Counted from the first letter of the stretch, positions 17,155-25,560 are shown. The stretch: 64,000 bases of DNA from UBA1479 sp048263775 (GCA_048263775.1 JBLXDU010000009.1:1-64000); one strand, 5' to 3'. Numbers and translations are program-made. Notes: generated by a model from the letters alone, not told the origin.

Positions 17155-17925
17155 TCAGGCCCGCACCTGCATCTTAATCGGCCCTTCGACACGACCGTGG
17201 ACGAACTGGTCGACGACCGGATTGGCCGCCGCTTCGGCGGAATCCGGGTCACCTGCCCAGACGATCTTACCTTGGTACAGCATGGCGATGCGGTCGCCGA
17301 TCTTGCGCGCGGATTCCATGTCATGGGAGATCGACAGTGCGGTCGCCCCGACCTCGCGATTCACGTGGACAATCAGTTCGTTGATCATGTCGGCCATGAT
17401 CGGGTCCAGCCCCGTCGTCGGTTCGTCGAAGAAGATGATTTCCGGGTCGGTGGCGATGGCGCGGGCAAGACCCACGCGTTTCTGCATGCCGATGGACAGG
17501 TCCGATGGCCAGGCGTCGGCCAGATGCGGCTTGAGGCCGACCAGGGCAAGCTTCTTCAGGGCGATCTCGCGGGCTTCGTCGCGCCCGCATTGCTTTCGTG
17601 ATAGCAGCCCGAAGGCGACATTTTCCCATACGGGCAGGGAATCGAACAAGGCGCCGCCCTGAAACAGCATGCCGACCTGGCGGTTGACCTGGTCGCGTTC
17701 CGAGGTCGAAAGGCCCGTCACTTCACGGCCGTCGATTTTGATGGACCCCGCATCGGGCCGCAGCAGGCCCAGGATGCATTTAAGGGTCACCGACTTGCCC
17801 GTGCCCGAACCGCCGATGATGACCACGCTTTCGCCACGGGCGATGTCCAGATCAATCCCGGTCAGAACCTTCTTGGGCCCGAAGGCCTTGGTCACGCCGC
17901 GCAATTGGATTTTCGGCTCGGCCAT
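17155..17925 (-). CDS. mlaF: Lipid-transport ABC ATPase MlaF
   Basis: ATPase of the MlaFEDB-type phospholipid transporter that maintains outer-membrane lipid asymmetry. 256 residues: Walker A GGSGTGKS (38-45), signature-like DLSIGMQKRVGLARA, Walker B IIFFDEPTTGLDP and the H-loop SISHDM. The end (WAGDPDSAEAAANPVVDQFV) is typical of MlaF. Translated 10 bases after mlaE. No mlaD (MCE domain), mlaC or mlaB gene is adjacent, so the partner proteins must be elsewhere. Confidence 0.94.
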   Translation of the reverse strand: MAEPKIQLRGVTKAFGPKKVLTGIDLDIARGESVVIIGGSGTGKSVTLKCILGLLRPDAGSIKIDGREVTGLSTSERDQVNRQVGMLFQGGALFDSLPVWENVAFGLLSRKQCGRDEAREIALKKLALVGLKPHLADAWPSDLSIGMQKRVGLARAIATDPEIIFFDEPTTGLDPIMADMINELIVHVNREVGATALSISHDMESARKIGDRIAMLYQGKIVWAGDPDSAEAAANPVVDQFVHGRVEGPIKMQVRA

Positions 17926-17935
17926 GATGCCCGCC

Positions 17936-18709
17936 TTACAGGCCGAAGAACGCTTCGGTCAGGATGTAGTTGAAGCAGAGGATAAGGATCGAGGCCGAGA
18001 CCACGGAATTGGTCGTCGCCGCCCCCACGCCCTGGGCGCCGCCCTTGGAATAATAGCCATGGTAGCAGCCCATCAATGCCACCAGGAAGCCGAACACCGA
18101 CGCCTTCACAAGGCCGGAGATGACGTCCAGCGGCTCCAGGAAGTCCCAGGTGTTCTGCAGGTAGATGGCCGGATTGAAACCCAGCTTATAAACGGCGACC
18201 AGGAAGCCACCGAATACGCCGATGATGTCGGCAACGAAAATCAGGATCGGCAGCATGATCACGCCGGCGATAATGCGCGGCACCACCAGATATTTGATGG
18301 CGTTGGTGGACAATGTGGTGAGCGCGTCGATTTGTTCGGTCACCCGCATGGTGCCGATCTCGGCCGCCATGGAAGCCCCAACGCGCCCGGCGATCATCAG
18401 GCCGCCCAACACGGGGGCCAGTTCGCGGGTCACGGACAGCACCACCACGTTGGCGATGGCGCCCTCGGCCGAGAAGCGGGCGAAGCCGGTGTAGCTTTGC
18501 AGCGCCAGCACCATGCCCGCGAAGATCGCCGTCAGGCCGACCACAGGCAGGGAGAAATACCCGATCTCGATCATCTGGCGGATCATGATGCGGGGGTAAT
18601 AGGGGGGCAGGAAGCAATGGGTGACCGCAGTGGTGGCGAACATGATCAACCGCCCTGCGGCGCCGAGAAAGGCCAGGAAGACCCGGCCGATGGCTTGCAG
18701 AAGCTTCAT
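17936..18709 (-). CDS. mlaE: Lipid-transport ABC permease MlaE
   Basis: Inner-membrane permease of the Mla phospholipid transporter, 257 residues with about five to six hydrophobic segments. The conserved MlaE signature occurs near residues 125-170 (STNAIKYLVVPRIIAGVIML, then FVADIIGVFGG), and ELAPVLGGLMIAGRVGASMA lies around 95. Starts 5 bases after alr ends and is followed by mlaF. The order dnaB-alr-mlaE-mlaF is, as I recall, shared by other Rhodospirillales. Confidence 0.94.
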   Translation of the reverse strand: MKLLQAIGRVFLAFLGAAGRLIMFATTAVTHCFLPPYYPRIMIRQMIEIGYFSLPVVGLTAIFAGMVLALQSYTGFARFSAEGAIANVVVLSVTRELAPVLGGLMIAGRVGASMAAEIGTMRVTEQIDALTTLSTNAIKYLVVPRIIAGVIMLPILIFVADIIGVFGGFLVAVYKLGFNPAIYLQNTWDFLEPLDVISGLVKASVFGFLVALMGCYHGYYSKGGAQGVGAATTNSVVSASILILCFNYILTEAFFGL

Positions 18710-18714
18710 CGTGG

Positions 18715-19851
18715 CTAGGCCGCGCCGCCCGCGTAAACGCGGTGGTATCGATGGCCGAGCGAGGTCAGAATTTCATAGCCGATGGTGCCGGCCTGGGCGG
18801 CCAGATCGTCGACCGTGTGATGCTGGCCGATCAGGTCGACCGTCATGCCGGACCGGCATTGGGCCTCGGGGACGGTTGTCACGTCGATGGTGATAAGATC
18901 CATGGATACCCGTCCCACTAGGGGCGCCTCGTAGTCCCCGATATACGCCGTCGCCCGGTTGCCGAGGGAACGGAGATAGCCGTCCGCATAGCCCACGGGC
19001 AGGGTCGCGATGCGGGAAGGGCCCGCGATCCGGTGGGTGGCACCGTAGCCAACGGTCTCGGTACTGTCAACGTCCCGAACTTGCAGGATTTTTGCTTTTA
19101 GACGAACGACTTGCGCCATGGGATTGGGGCTGCCGGGGGTTGGGTTGACACCGTAGAGGGCGACCCCCGGGCGGGCCAGATCGAAGTGATAATCGGACCC
19201 CAGGAACACGCCCGATGAATTGGCGAAGGACGCCCGCCCCACGGGCAGATGGGTCCGTGCGTCTCGGAAGAGGGCAAGCTGCTCTGCGTTCTGCGGGCTG
19301 TCTTCGTCGGCGGAGGCGAGATGGCTCATCACGGTTTGGATGTCGAGACCGTCGAGCAGAGACGGGTCGGCCACCACGCGGGCATATTCACGCCGGTCCA
19401 GGCCCAGGCGGCACATGCCGGTATCGACATGCAGGACACAGGGCAGGGGCTGTCCTGCCTTGGCGCAGAAGGCGCGCCAGCGCGCGGCATCGTCCAGGCA
19501 ATTGAGGGCGGGGACCAGGTTGTGTTCCAGGAATGCTTCTTCGGCCCCCGCATGGGCCCCGTTCAGGACATGGATGCGGGCGTCGGCCAAATGCCTGCGC
19601 AGGGTCACGCCTTCGTCCGCATGGGCGACGAAAAAGTCGCGGGCCCCTGCTGCCCACAGCGCCGTAGCCGCCGGGCCGATGCCGATGCCGTAGGCATCCG
19701 CCTTGACCACGGCTGCCGCCGTGGCGCCACCGGTAAGCCTGCTGGAAATGAGCCGGTAATTGTTCTGAAGGGCGGCCAGGTCGACGGTCAACACCGCGCC
19801 GGCCAGATGCGCATCGACGCCGCCGGATTGCTGTCCGTCAGTCTTCGCCAT
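18715..19851 (-). CDS. alr: Alanine racemase
   Basis: PLP enzyme making D-alanine for peptidoglycan. 378 residues; the PLP lysine is Lys50 in AVVKADAYGIG. Other family features: HVDTGMCRLGL, FANSSGVFLGSDYHFDLARPG, GYGATHRI and SMDLITIDVT. Its first codons overlap the last 14 bases of dnaB, so expression depends on the dnaB transcript. The dnaB-alr pairing is conserved in alphaproteobacteria. Confidence 0.95.
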   Translation of the reverse strand: MAKTDGQQSGGVDAHLAGAVLTVDLAALQNNYRLISSRLTGGATAAAVVKADAYGIGIGPAATALWAAGARDFFVAHADEGVTLRRHLADARIHVLNGAHAGAEEAFLEHNLVPALNCLDDAARWRAFCAKAGQPLPCVLHVDTGMCRLGLDRREYARVVADPSLLDGLDIQTVMSHLASADEDSPQNAEQLALFRDARTHLPVGRASFANSSGVFLGSDYHFDLARPGVALYGVNPTPGSPNPMAQVVRLKAKILQVRDVDSTETVGYGATHRIAGPSRIATLPVGYADGYLRSLGNRATAYIGDYEAPLVGRVSMDLITIDVTTVPEAQCRSGMTVDLIGQHHTVDDLAAQAGTIGYEILTSLGHRYHRVYAGGAA

Positions 19852-21418
19852 GGAAGCGCTGGCGGTAGGGGTGGTCCTTCGACAGGTTTCCGAACCGCGT
19901 GAAGGCGCCGTTGAAGTGCATGGGCACGTTGCCGATGGGGCCGTGGCGCTGCTTGGCGACGATCACTTCGGCGACTTGATGGATGTCCTGCAAGGCACCT
20001 TCCCAGCGTTCCAGACGTTCGACCAGCTTACTGTCATCCTCGTCGGCGCGGCGAGACGGCTTCTTGCGCTCCATGTAATATTCTTCGCGGTAGATGAACA
20101 TGACCACGTCGGCATCCTGTTCGATGGACCCCGATTCACGCAAATCGGCGAGCTGCGGACGGGGCGGGTCGCGCTGTTCGACCGTTCGCGACAGCTGCGA
20201 GAGGGCCAGCACGGGGACTTCCAGTTCCTTTGCCAGGGTCTTCAGGCCCCGGGTGATTTCCGACACTTCCTGGACGCGGCCGTCGCTGCGGCTGGTCGAG
20301 CTGCCGGACACCAACTGAAGATAATCGATCACGATCAGGCCCAGATTATGGCGGCGCTTCAGGCGCCGGGCGCGGGTGCGAAGCGCGCTGACGGTCAACG
20401 CCGGGGTGTCGTCGATGAACAGCGGGATGTTGTGCAGGGTGGTCGAGGCGCTGACCAGCTTGGTGAATTCGTCGTTCTCCAGAAGTCCCTTGCGGATGCG
20501 GTCGGAGCCGATTTCCGCCTGTTCCGAAAGAATACGGCTGGCCAACTGTTCGGCCGACATTTCCAGGGAGAAAAACCCGACCACGGCTCCCTCGGCCCCC
20601 TGGGTGCGGGAATGGTTCCAAGCCACGTTGAAGGCAATGTTGGTGGCCAGGGCCGTTTTGCCCATGGAAGGCCGGCCGGCCAGGATGATCAAGTCCGATG
20701 AATGCAGGCCGCCCAGCAGCGCGTCCATGTCGATGAAGTCGGTGGCCACACCGGCCAGCCCGCCGTCGCGCTTGTGGGCCAGTTCGGCAGAGTTGATGGC
20801 GGCGACGACCGAGGACTTGAAGTCCTGGAAACCTCCTTCGTAATTGCCCGAGGTGGCAAGGTCGTACAGCGCCTGTTCGGCGCGCTCGATCTGGTCCGTC
20901 GCGGTCTCGTCGACCTCGCCGCCGTAGGCGCCGTTGACCACGTCCTCGCCCAAGTTGATCAGCTCGCGCCGCAGGTACAGGTCATAGACAATGCGCCCGT
21001 ATTCGCGGGCGTTGATGACGGTGACGGCGCTGGCGGCCAGATCAGTCAGATAGGCCGGACCGCCGATTTCCGACAGGGAGTTCTCGTTTTCGAAAAACCG
21101 TTTCAGGGTCACCGGGTCGGCGATCTGGCCGTGGTCGATGAGCTTTTCCGCCGCCTGATACACCCGGGCGTGCTGTTCGACGGCGAAGTGCTCCGGCTTG
21201 AGGAACTCGGCGACCTGCTCATACGCCCGGTTGTTGACCAGAAGGGCGCCGAGCAGCGCCTTCTCCGCATCCAGGTTGTGCGGCATGGATCTGAATCCCG
21301 CTGCCGCGCCGTGGTCATGTCCGCCGCCCGGGTCGCCATGATGGGGGGCGCTGTCGTGGTACGGATCTTCGGGATGCGACAGGGTGTCTTCGGGGGGATC
21401 GGTGAGGGTCGTGTTCAT
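19838..21418 (-). CDS. dnaB: Replicative DNA helicase DnaB
   Basis: Hexameric 5'-3' helicase of the replication fork. 526 residues from the ATG at 21418; the frame continues upstream but has no family-like sequence. A low-complexity His/Asp/Pro/Gly N-terminal ~35 residues precede the start of the domain at MPHNLDAEKALLGALLVNN. The RecA-like domain has Walker A GRPSMGKTAL (~246-255), VIDYLQLVSG and the arginine-finger region QLSRTVEQRDPPRPQLADLR. A candidate promoter with a perfect DnaA box lies 90-120 bases upstream of the start. Downstream alr overlaps by 14 bases. Confidence 0.97.
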   Translation of the reverse strand: MNTTLTDPPEDTLSHPEDPYHDSAPHHGDPGGGHDHGAAAGFRSMPHNLDAEKALLGALLVNNRAYEQVAEFLKPEHFAVEQHARVYQAAEKLIDHGQIADPVTLKRFFENENSLSEIGGPAYLTDLAASAVTVINAREYGRIVYDLYLRRELINLGEDVVNGAYGGEVDETATDQIERAEQALYDLATSGNYEGGFQDFKSSVVAAINSAELAHKRDGGLAGVATDFIDMDALLGGLHSSDLIILAGRPSMGKTALATNIAFNVAWNHSRTQGAEGAVVGFFSLEMSAEQLASRILSEQAEIGSDRIRKGLLENDEFTKLVSASTTLHNIPLFIDDTPALTVSALRTRARRLKRRHNLGLIVIDYLQLVSGSSTSRSDGRVQEVSEITRGLKTLAKELEVPVLALSQLSRTVEQRDPPRPQLADLRESGSIEQDADVVMFIYREEYYMERKKPSRRADEDDSKLVERLERWEGALQDIHQVAEVIVAKQRHGPIGNVPMHFNGAFTRFGNLSKDHPYRQRFHGED

Positions 21419-21508
21419 GGCTCTGTGGTAATCCAAAGCCCGCGCGACGGGGAGAGGAATAAGGAATCGCAGGGTGGATGAAACCGCATACCCAGCGGTC
21501 GGAATGTG

Positions 21509-21538
21509 AGTATGGGGACGAATTGTGGATAAATTCAA
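21509..21538 (-). promoter_or_regulatory. Candidate dnaB promoter with DnaA box in the spacer
   Basis: On the minus strand: -35 TTGAAT (21538-21533), an 18-base spacer, -10 CATACT (21514-21509). The first nine bases of the spacer (21532-21524) read TTATCCACA, the consensus high-affinity DnaA box. The hexamers are 4/6 matches each, so the promoter call is moderate. The box itself is exact. Confidence 0.55.
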
Positions 21539-21586
21539 GGCGGTGGGCCGAACGCCGGGGCTGGCGCGGCCTTGGGCCTTATGGCG

Positions 21587-22831
21587 TCATGCGGCGGCGC
21601 CGTCGCGGGTTGATGCCTTTTGCCGGCGATTCGCGCGCTTCTCCCATTCGGTGATGTAGTCGCGGGTCAGCGGCAGCGCGTCGCGTTTCTTCGTCAACTG
21701 AATCTGGAACACCACATTGTCCATATTTCGGAACGAACATTCGCTGGCCGCCAGGTAGTACTCCCACATGCGGCAGAAACGCTCGTCATAAAGCGCTTTG
21801 GCCTCATCGCGCCGTTTGTGGAAGCGGTGGCGCCAGTGTTTCAGGGTTTCGGCGTAATGTAGGCGCAGGATTTCCACGTCCGTGGTGATCAGGCGTGTTT
21901 GTTCGACGCTGCGCATGACTTCGGACAGGGCCGGGACATAGCCGCCGGGGAAGATGTATTTGCGGATCCAGGGGTTGGTCGCGCGCGGAACTTCCGATCG
22001 CCCGATGGTGTGGATCAGGGCCACGCCGTCGTCGGTCAAAAGGTTCCTCACAGTGTTGAAGTATTCCTGGAAGTGGGTGATGCCGACATGTTCGAACATG
22101 CCGACGGATACGATGCGGTCGAAGGTGCCCGTCTGTTCCCGGTAGTCGCGCAAGTGGAATTCAACCTGGTCGGACAGTCCCGCCTTGGCCGCCCGTTCCC
22201 GGGCCACGCCGAGTTGCTCCGTCGACAGGGTCAGGCCCGTGACCTGGGCCCCCAGTTCGCCGGCCAGATAGATGCCCAAACCACCCCAACCGCAGCCGAT
22301 GTCCAGCATCTTCATGCCGGGCTTGATCATCAGCTTTGCCGCCAGGTGGCGCTTCTTGTTCAACTGTGCGGTATCCAGGCTGTCCTGTGGGGTCTGGAAA
22401 TAGGCGCAGGAATACTGCCGGTCGCGGTCCAGGAACAGTTCGTACAGCCGCCCGTTGAGGTCGTAATGATGGGCCACGTTCTTCCGTGCCCGTGACGCGG
22501 GATTGTACTGCTGCAAGCGGCGGAAAAGCGTATCCGCGGCGGCGACCCAGGCCATCATCGGGTGTTCACCGCTGCTATCCATATTGGCGGTGATGAAGTC
22601 CAGGAAATCGAAGATCGTGCCGTCCTCGACCGTGAAGGTGCCGTTCATATAAGCCTCGCCCAGGTATAGGCCCGGGTTGAAGAACAGCTTCCAATGGAGG
22701 GACGGGTCGTGGAACCGAATGGTCAGATTGGCGCCGGGTGAGCCGGAAAAGACGTGTTCACGTCCGTGGGCGTCGATGGCCGTCAGTCTGCCAGTCTGAA
22801 CGATATGGCGTAGAACATGCGCGAACAACAT
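21587..22831 (-). CDS. cfa: Cyclopropane-fatty-acyl-phospholipid synthase family methyltransferase
   Basis: SAM-dependent enzyme that methylenates double bonds of phospholipid acyl chains. 414 residues from the ATG at 22831, preceded by GGGGGAGGTGGAA; the upstream frame extension is not needed. The SAM site is MLDIGCGWGGLGIYLA, with LTLSTEQLGVARERA after it. VAHHYDLNGRLYELFLD and RDRQYSCAYF (active-site region), SVGMFEHVG and YIFPGGYVPAL are classic Cfa motifs. Known Cfa enzymes act at the inner membrane and are stress or stationary-phase induced. It sits between rplI and dnaB with its own leader after the rplI terminator. Confidence 0.92.
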   Translation of the reverse strand: MLFAHVLRHIVQTGRLTAIDAHGREHVFSGSPGANLTIRFHDPSLHWKLFFNPGLYLGEAYMNGTFTVEDGTIFDFLDFITANMDSSGEHPMMAWVAAADTLFRRLQQYNPASRARKNVAHHYDLNGRLYELFLDRDRQYSCAYFQTPQDSLDTAQLNKKRHLAAKLMIKPGMKMLDIGCGWGGLGIYLAGELGAQVTGLTLSTEQLGVARERAAKAGLSDQVEFHLRDYREQTGTFDRIVSVGMFEHVGITHFQEYFNTVRNLLTDDGVALIHTIGRSEVPRATNPWIRKYIFPGGYVPALSEVMRSVEQTRLITTDVEILRLHYAETLKHWRHRFHKRRDEAKALYDERFCRMWEYYLAASECSFRNMDNVVFQIQLTKKRDALPLTRDYITEWEKRANRRQKASTRDGAAA

Positions 22832-22971
22832 TTCCACCTCCCCCGGGGCAGGAATGTCTGTTCTTACCCCTGGGCGTTTCCCTGAAACGCAAAAGCAACC
22901 GTGGGACTTTATAATTGTTCTAAAAAATGCCGACGGAGTCAATCCGTCCTAATCCGTGGTGTCCGGGCACG

Positions 22972-23000
22972 AAAAAAGGCGGCCCCGGTGGGACCGCCTT
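22972..23000 (-). terminator. Intrinsic terminator after rplI
   Basis: Read on the minus strand: AAGGCGG, T, CCC, loop ACC, GGG, G, CCGCCTT, followed by six T. This is a ten-to-eleven-pair stem with a U-tract, 33 bases past the rplI stop. It ends the rpsF-rpsR-rplI transcript and separates it from cfa. Confidence 0.9.
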
Positions 23001-23032
23001 CTTTCACCTGTTCCGCCGGATGGGCGGGAGGC

Positions 23033-23791
23033 TTACTTCTCTTCGTCGGCCTTTTCGGCGTCATCGCCTTCGGCTTCAGCAGCTTCGGCCGCTGCTGCGG
23101 CTTCCGCGGCCGCTGCGGCGGCAACGGCGCGGGCTTCGGCATCGGCCTTTTTCTTGGCGGCGGCTTCGGCCTCGTCAGCGGCGTCCTCGGCGGCTTCGGC
23201 GACGGCTTCGCCGGCGACGTCTTCCTCGAACACAGCATCGGCCTGGGCGGCAACGGCTTCGGCGGCCTCGGCCGCGATGTCGGCGGCTTCCTTGGCATCA
23301 TCGCCGACCAGCGCCACGCCGGTATCGGCCTGGACCTGGGCTTCGTCCGGGGTGCGGGCGACGTTGGCGGTGATGGTCACCGTGACTTCCGGGTGCAGGC
23401 GCACGATCACGTCATGCAGGCCCAGGGTCTTGATCGGGCGGGCCAGTTCGACCTGATGGCGGGCGACGGTGAAGCCGGCGGCTTCCAGGGACTCCGCGAC
23501 GTCGCGGGCGTTGACCGAACCGTACAGTTGTCCGGCTTCGCCGGCCTGACGGATCAGGACGACCTTTTCGCCGTCCATCTTGGTCGAAACGGCTTCCGCT
23601 TCCTTGCGGTTTTCCAGGTTCTGGGCTTCAAGCTGCGCCTTCTGGGCCTCGAACACGCGCTTGTTGTCTTCGGTTGCGCGCAGGGCTTTCTTTTGGGGCA
23701 GCAGGTAATTGCGGGCAAAGCCAGCCTTGACCTTAACCACGTCGCCCATCTGGCCCAGTTTCTCGATACGTTCCAACAGGATCACGTCCAT
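23033..23791 (-). CDS. rplI: Ribosomal protein bL9 with long acidic Ala-rich C-terminal extension
   Basis: Large-subunit protein. Residues 1-~150 are a complete bL9: MDVILLERIEKLGQMGDVV with GFARNYLLPQ (N-domain), the long connecting helix, and the C-domain ending at TITANVARTPDEA. E. coli bL9 is 149 residues; this one is 252. The extra ~100 residues are almost only Ala, Glu, Asp and some Lys (AEAAEDAADEAEAAAKKK and similar), predicted helical. Start has GGAGAGATC. 15 bases separate it from the upstream DUF2232 gene. Confidence 0.96.
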   Translation of the reverse strand: MDVILLERIEKLGQMGDVVKVKAGFARNYLLPQKKALRATEDNKRVFEAQKAQLEAQNLENRKEAEAVSTKMDGEKVVLIRQAGEAGQLYGSVNARDVAESLEAAGFTVARHQVELARPIKTLGLHDVIVRLHPEVTVTITANVARTPDEAQVQADTGVALVGDDAKEAADIAAEAAEAVAAQADAVFEEDVAGEAVAEAAEDAADEAEAAAKKKADAEARAVAAAAAAEAAAAAEAAEAEGDDAEKADEEK

Positions 23792-23806
23792 TGCGATCTC
23801 TCCTAC

Positions 23807-24757
23807 TCAATCATCATGCGGCGAGGTGCCGCCTGCGGGGCCGGTTAGCCGGTGGCGAATGCCGCCCCATTGTTCCAGAACGCCGACCGCGGCGGTCACA
23901 AGAAGACCGGCCCAACCGACAATGAAAATTAGAAAGTAGACAGCCACCAGAGCCAACGTCCCGTTCCGGACCCGCCGCGCCCAGTGATGGATGACGGCAA
24001 GGCCCAACAGGAAGAACGGTACGGCCAGGGCCAAGGTCAAGTTGCGGGCGAGGAACTGGACCTCGCCGCTTGCGACCAGGGACACCAAGGCCGTCCCCAC
24101 CATGGCCCAGGAAATCCATTCCGGCAGGACCATGTTGGCGTACCGCGGAGTCGGACGCAGATTACGCCCCATCCGGGCCAGGAAGGCCTGCGCCACGGCG
24201 GCGCTGACCAGGGCCATGATGACCCAGCTCGATCCCAGGGATGCCGGCAGAAGCGGGCCATAAAGCTCCACCATTTCGTCACGCGCCGCCTGCGGCGTGT
24301 TTGGCGACACGGCCGCCAGAACGTCGGTCAGACGGTCGGTGACGATGGTGCTGAGGCCCGTGCCGTTGGCATAAAACACCAAACCCGCCAGAAGCATCAT
24401 CGTCGCCGCCATGCCGGACAGACCGGCGACGATCGGACCCGGGGCCATCCATTCCGTATGGCCGTCGGGTGCCGTGCGTTGAAGCATCGCCTGCCGGATC
24501 ACGGTCCAGGCCGGCAGCAGGTGGACCAGGGCGAATACCCCGGCCACCAGCACGCCGCCCAAAGCCGTCGCCGCGACGAAACCGCTGAGCGTCGCCACCG
24601 TGCCCGCCGTCGCGCCGAAGGCGAAACCGGCCATATAGATGGGCAGGGCGGCAACATAGAACAGCAACAACCCACCGGGGGCGCCGTTCAGGGCCGGCAT
24701 GGCCGCCACCAGGCTTAAAAGACCTGCACAAATGGCGATCAGAAACGATTTCGGCAT
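23807..24757 (-). CDS. DUF2232-family integral membrane protein
   Basis: 316 residues with about eight hydrophobic segments (FLIAICAGLLSLVAAMPAL, LLLFYVAALPIYMAGFAFG, and AVYFLIFIVGWAGLLVTAAV near the end). The placement between rpsR and rplI and the topology match DUF2232/YybS-like proteins known at this locus in alphaproteobacteria. Their function is unknown; an S-component-like transporter role has been suggested from topology. The ribosome-binding site is weak, and a hairpin lies just upstream, so translation may be tuned separately from the ribosomal genes. Confidence 0.8.
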   Translation of the reverse strand: MPKSFLIAICAGLLSLVAAMPALNGAPGGLLLFYVAALPIYMAGFAFGATAGTVATLSGFVAATALGGVLVAGVFALVHLLPAWTVIRQAMLQRTAPDGHTEWMAPGPIVAGLSGMAATMMLLAGLVFYANGTGLSTIVTDRLTDVLAAVSPNTPQAARDEMVELYGPLLPASLGSSWVIMALVSAAVAQAFLARMGRNLRPTPRYANMVLPEWISWAMVGTALVSLVASGEVQFLARNLTLALAVPFFLLGLAVIHHWARRVRNGTLALVAVYFLIFIVGWAGLLVTAAVGVLEQWGGIRHRLTGPAGGTSPHDD

Positions 24758-24778
24758 CGGCTTAAGTATCCCTGTTCC

Positions 24779-24800
24779 GTGCCCCGTTTCCGCGGGGCAC
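24779..24800 (-). other. Hairpin between rpsR and the DUF2232 gene
   Basis: Perfect 8-bp inverted repeat GTGCCCCG / CGGGGCAC with a six-base loop, about 10 bases after the rpsR stop. No T-run follows on the minus strand, so it is more likely an mRNA 3'-end stabiliser or a partial attenuator than a full terminator. Confidence 0.55.
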
Positions 24801-24809
24801 GGTTAGCAG

Positions 24810-25070
24810 TTACTTCACCACGTAGGGAAGCAAGGCAAGGAAGCGGGCTTGTTTGATGGCTTTGGCAAGTTCACGCTGTTTCTTGTTGGAAACGGCAGTG
24901 ATACGCGAGGGGACGATCTTTCCGCGTTCGGAAATAAAGCGGCCCAGCAGGCGCGTGTCCTTGTAATCGATCTTCGGACCGTTCGGCCCGGCGAACGGGC
25001 AGCTTTTACGGCGCCGATTGAAGACCGGGCGGGCGCTACGGCCGGCCGGCTTTCCGGTTTCTTCACTCAT
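24810..25070 (-). CDS. rpsR: Ribosomal protein bS18
   Basis: Small-subunit protein of 86 residues that binds next to bS6 on the platform. KSCPFAGPNGPKIDYKDTR, LLGRFISERGKIVPSRIT and KQRELAKAIKQARFLALLPY are standard bS18 segments. It starts within the rpsF stop (ATGA), which couples translation of the two partner proteins. Confidence 0.97.
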   Translation of the reverse strand: MSEETGKPAGRSARPVFNRRRKSCPFAGPNGPKIDYKDTRLLGRFISERGKIVPSRITAVSNKKQRELAKAIKQARFLALLPYVVK

Positions 25071-25534
25071 GCGTCGTCTCCTTTGTCGCGATTGCGACCG
25101 GAGTCGCCACCATCGGAATCAGGGCGCGGGCCACGGTCGGGGCGGTCGCCCCGGTCAGGACGGTCGCCACGGTCAGGGCGCGGGCCCCGGCGCGGACGTT
25201 CGTCGCCGCGGTCCTTGTTCTGGATGATCACGGACGGACCTTCTTCAAGTTCGTCGACGCGCAGGGTCATGTGACGCATGACGTCTTCGTTGATCCGCAT
25301 CTGGCGCTCCATCTCGGCGACGGCATTGGCCGGCGCGTCGATGTTCATGAGCATGTAGTGGCCCTTGCGGTTCTTCTTGATCCGGTATGCGAGGTTGCGC
25401 AGCCCCCAGTATTCTTTCTTCTGGATGCTGCCGCCGCCGCCGGCGATGGCTTTTTCGAAGGTTTCGACCAGACCGTCGACCTGTGCGGACGAAATGTCGG
25501 GTCGCGCGATGAACACGCTTTCGTAATAAGGCAT
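25067..25534 (-). CDS. rpsF: Ribosomal protein bS6 with charged repeat tail
   Basis: Small-subunit protein. Residues 1-~108 form the bS6 fold (MPYYESVFIARPDIS, YWGLRNLAYRIKKNRKGHY, RINEDVMRHMTLRVDEL). The last ~45 residues are a repetitive Arg/Asp/Pro/Gly tail built on RPDRGD units. E. coli bS6 also has a variable acidic tail, there extended by glutamate ligation; this one is a different composition. Ribosome-binding site AAAGGGAG. First gene of the rpsF-rpsR-DUF2232-rplI operon. Confidence 0.97.
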   Translation of the reverse strand: MPYYESVFIARPDISSAQVDGLVETFEKAIAGGGGSIQKKEYWGLRNLAYRIKKNRKGHYMLMNIDAPANAVAEMERQMRINEDVMRHMTLRVDELEEGPSVIIQNKDRGDERPRRGPRPDRGDRPDRGDRPDRGPRPDSDGGDSGRNRDKGDDA

Positions 25535-25560
25535 ATAAGCTCCCTTTGGCTTGTCTCAGC

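Noticed and set aside
22832..22971. General-stress (EcfG-type GGAAC/CGTT) promoter for cfa
   Set aside because: AGAAC with a GGTT about 16 bases on is only a partial match; a TATAAA lacks a suitable -35. No promoter could be assigned.
25090..25230. CRISPR-like repeats in the rpsF 3' end
   Set aside because: Repeats are short, in frame, without spacers, and encode the charged bS6 tail.
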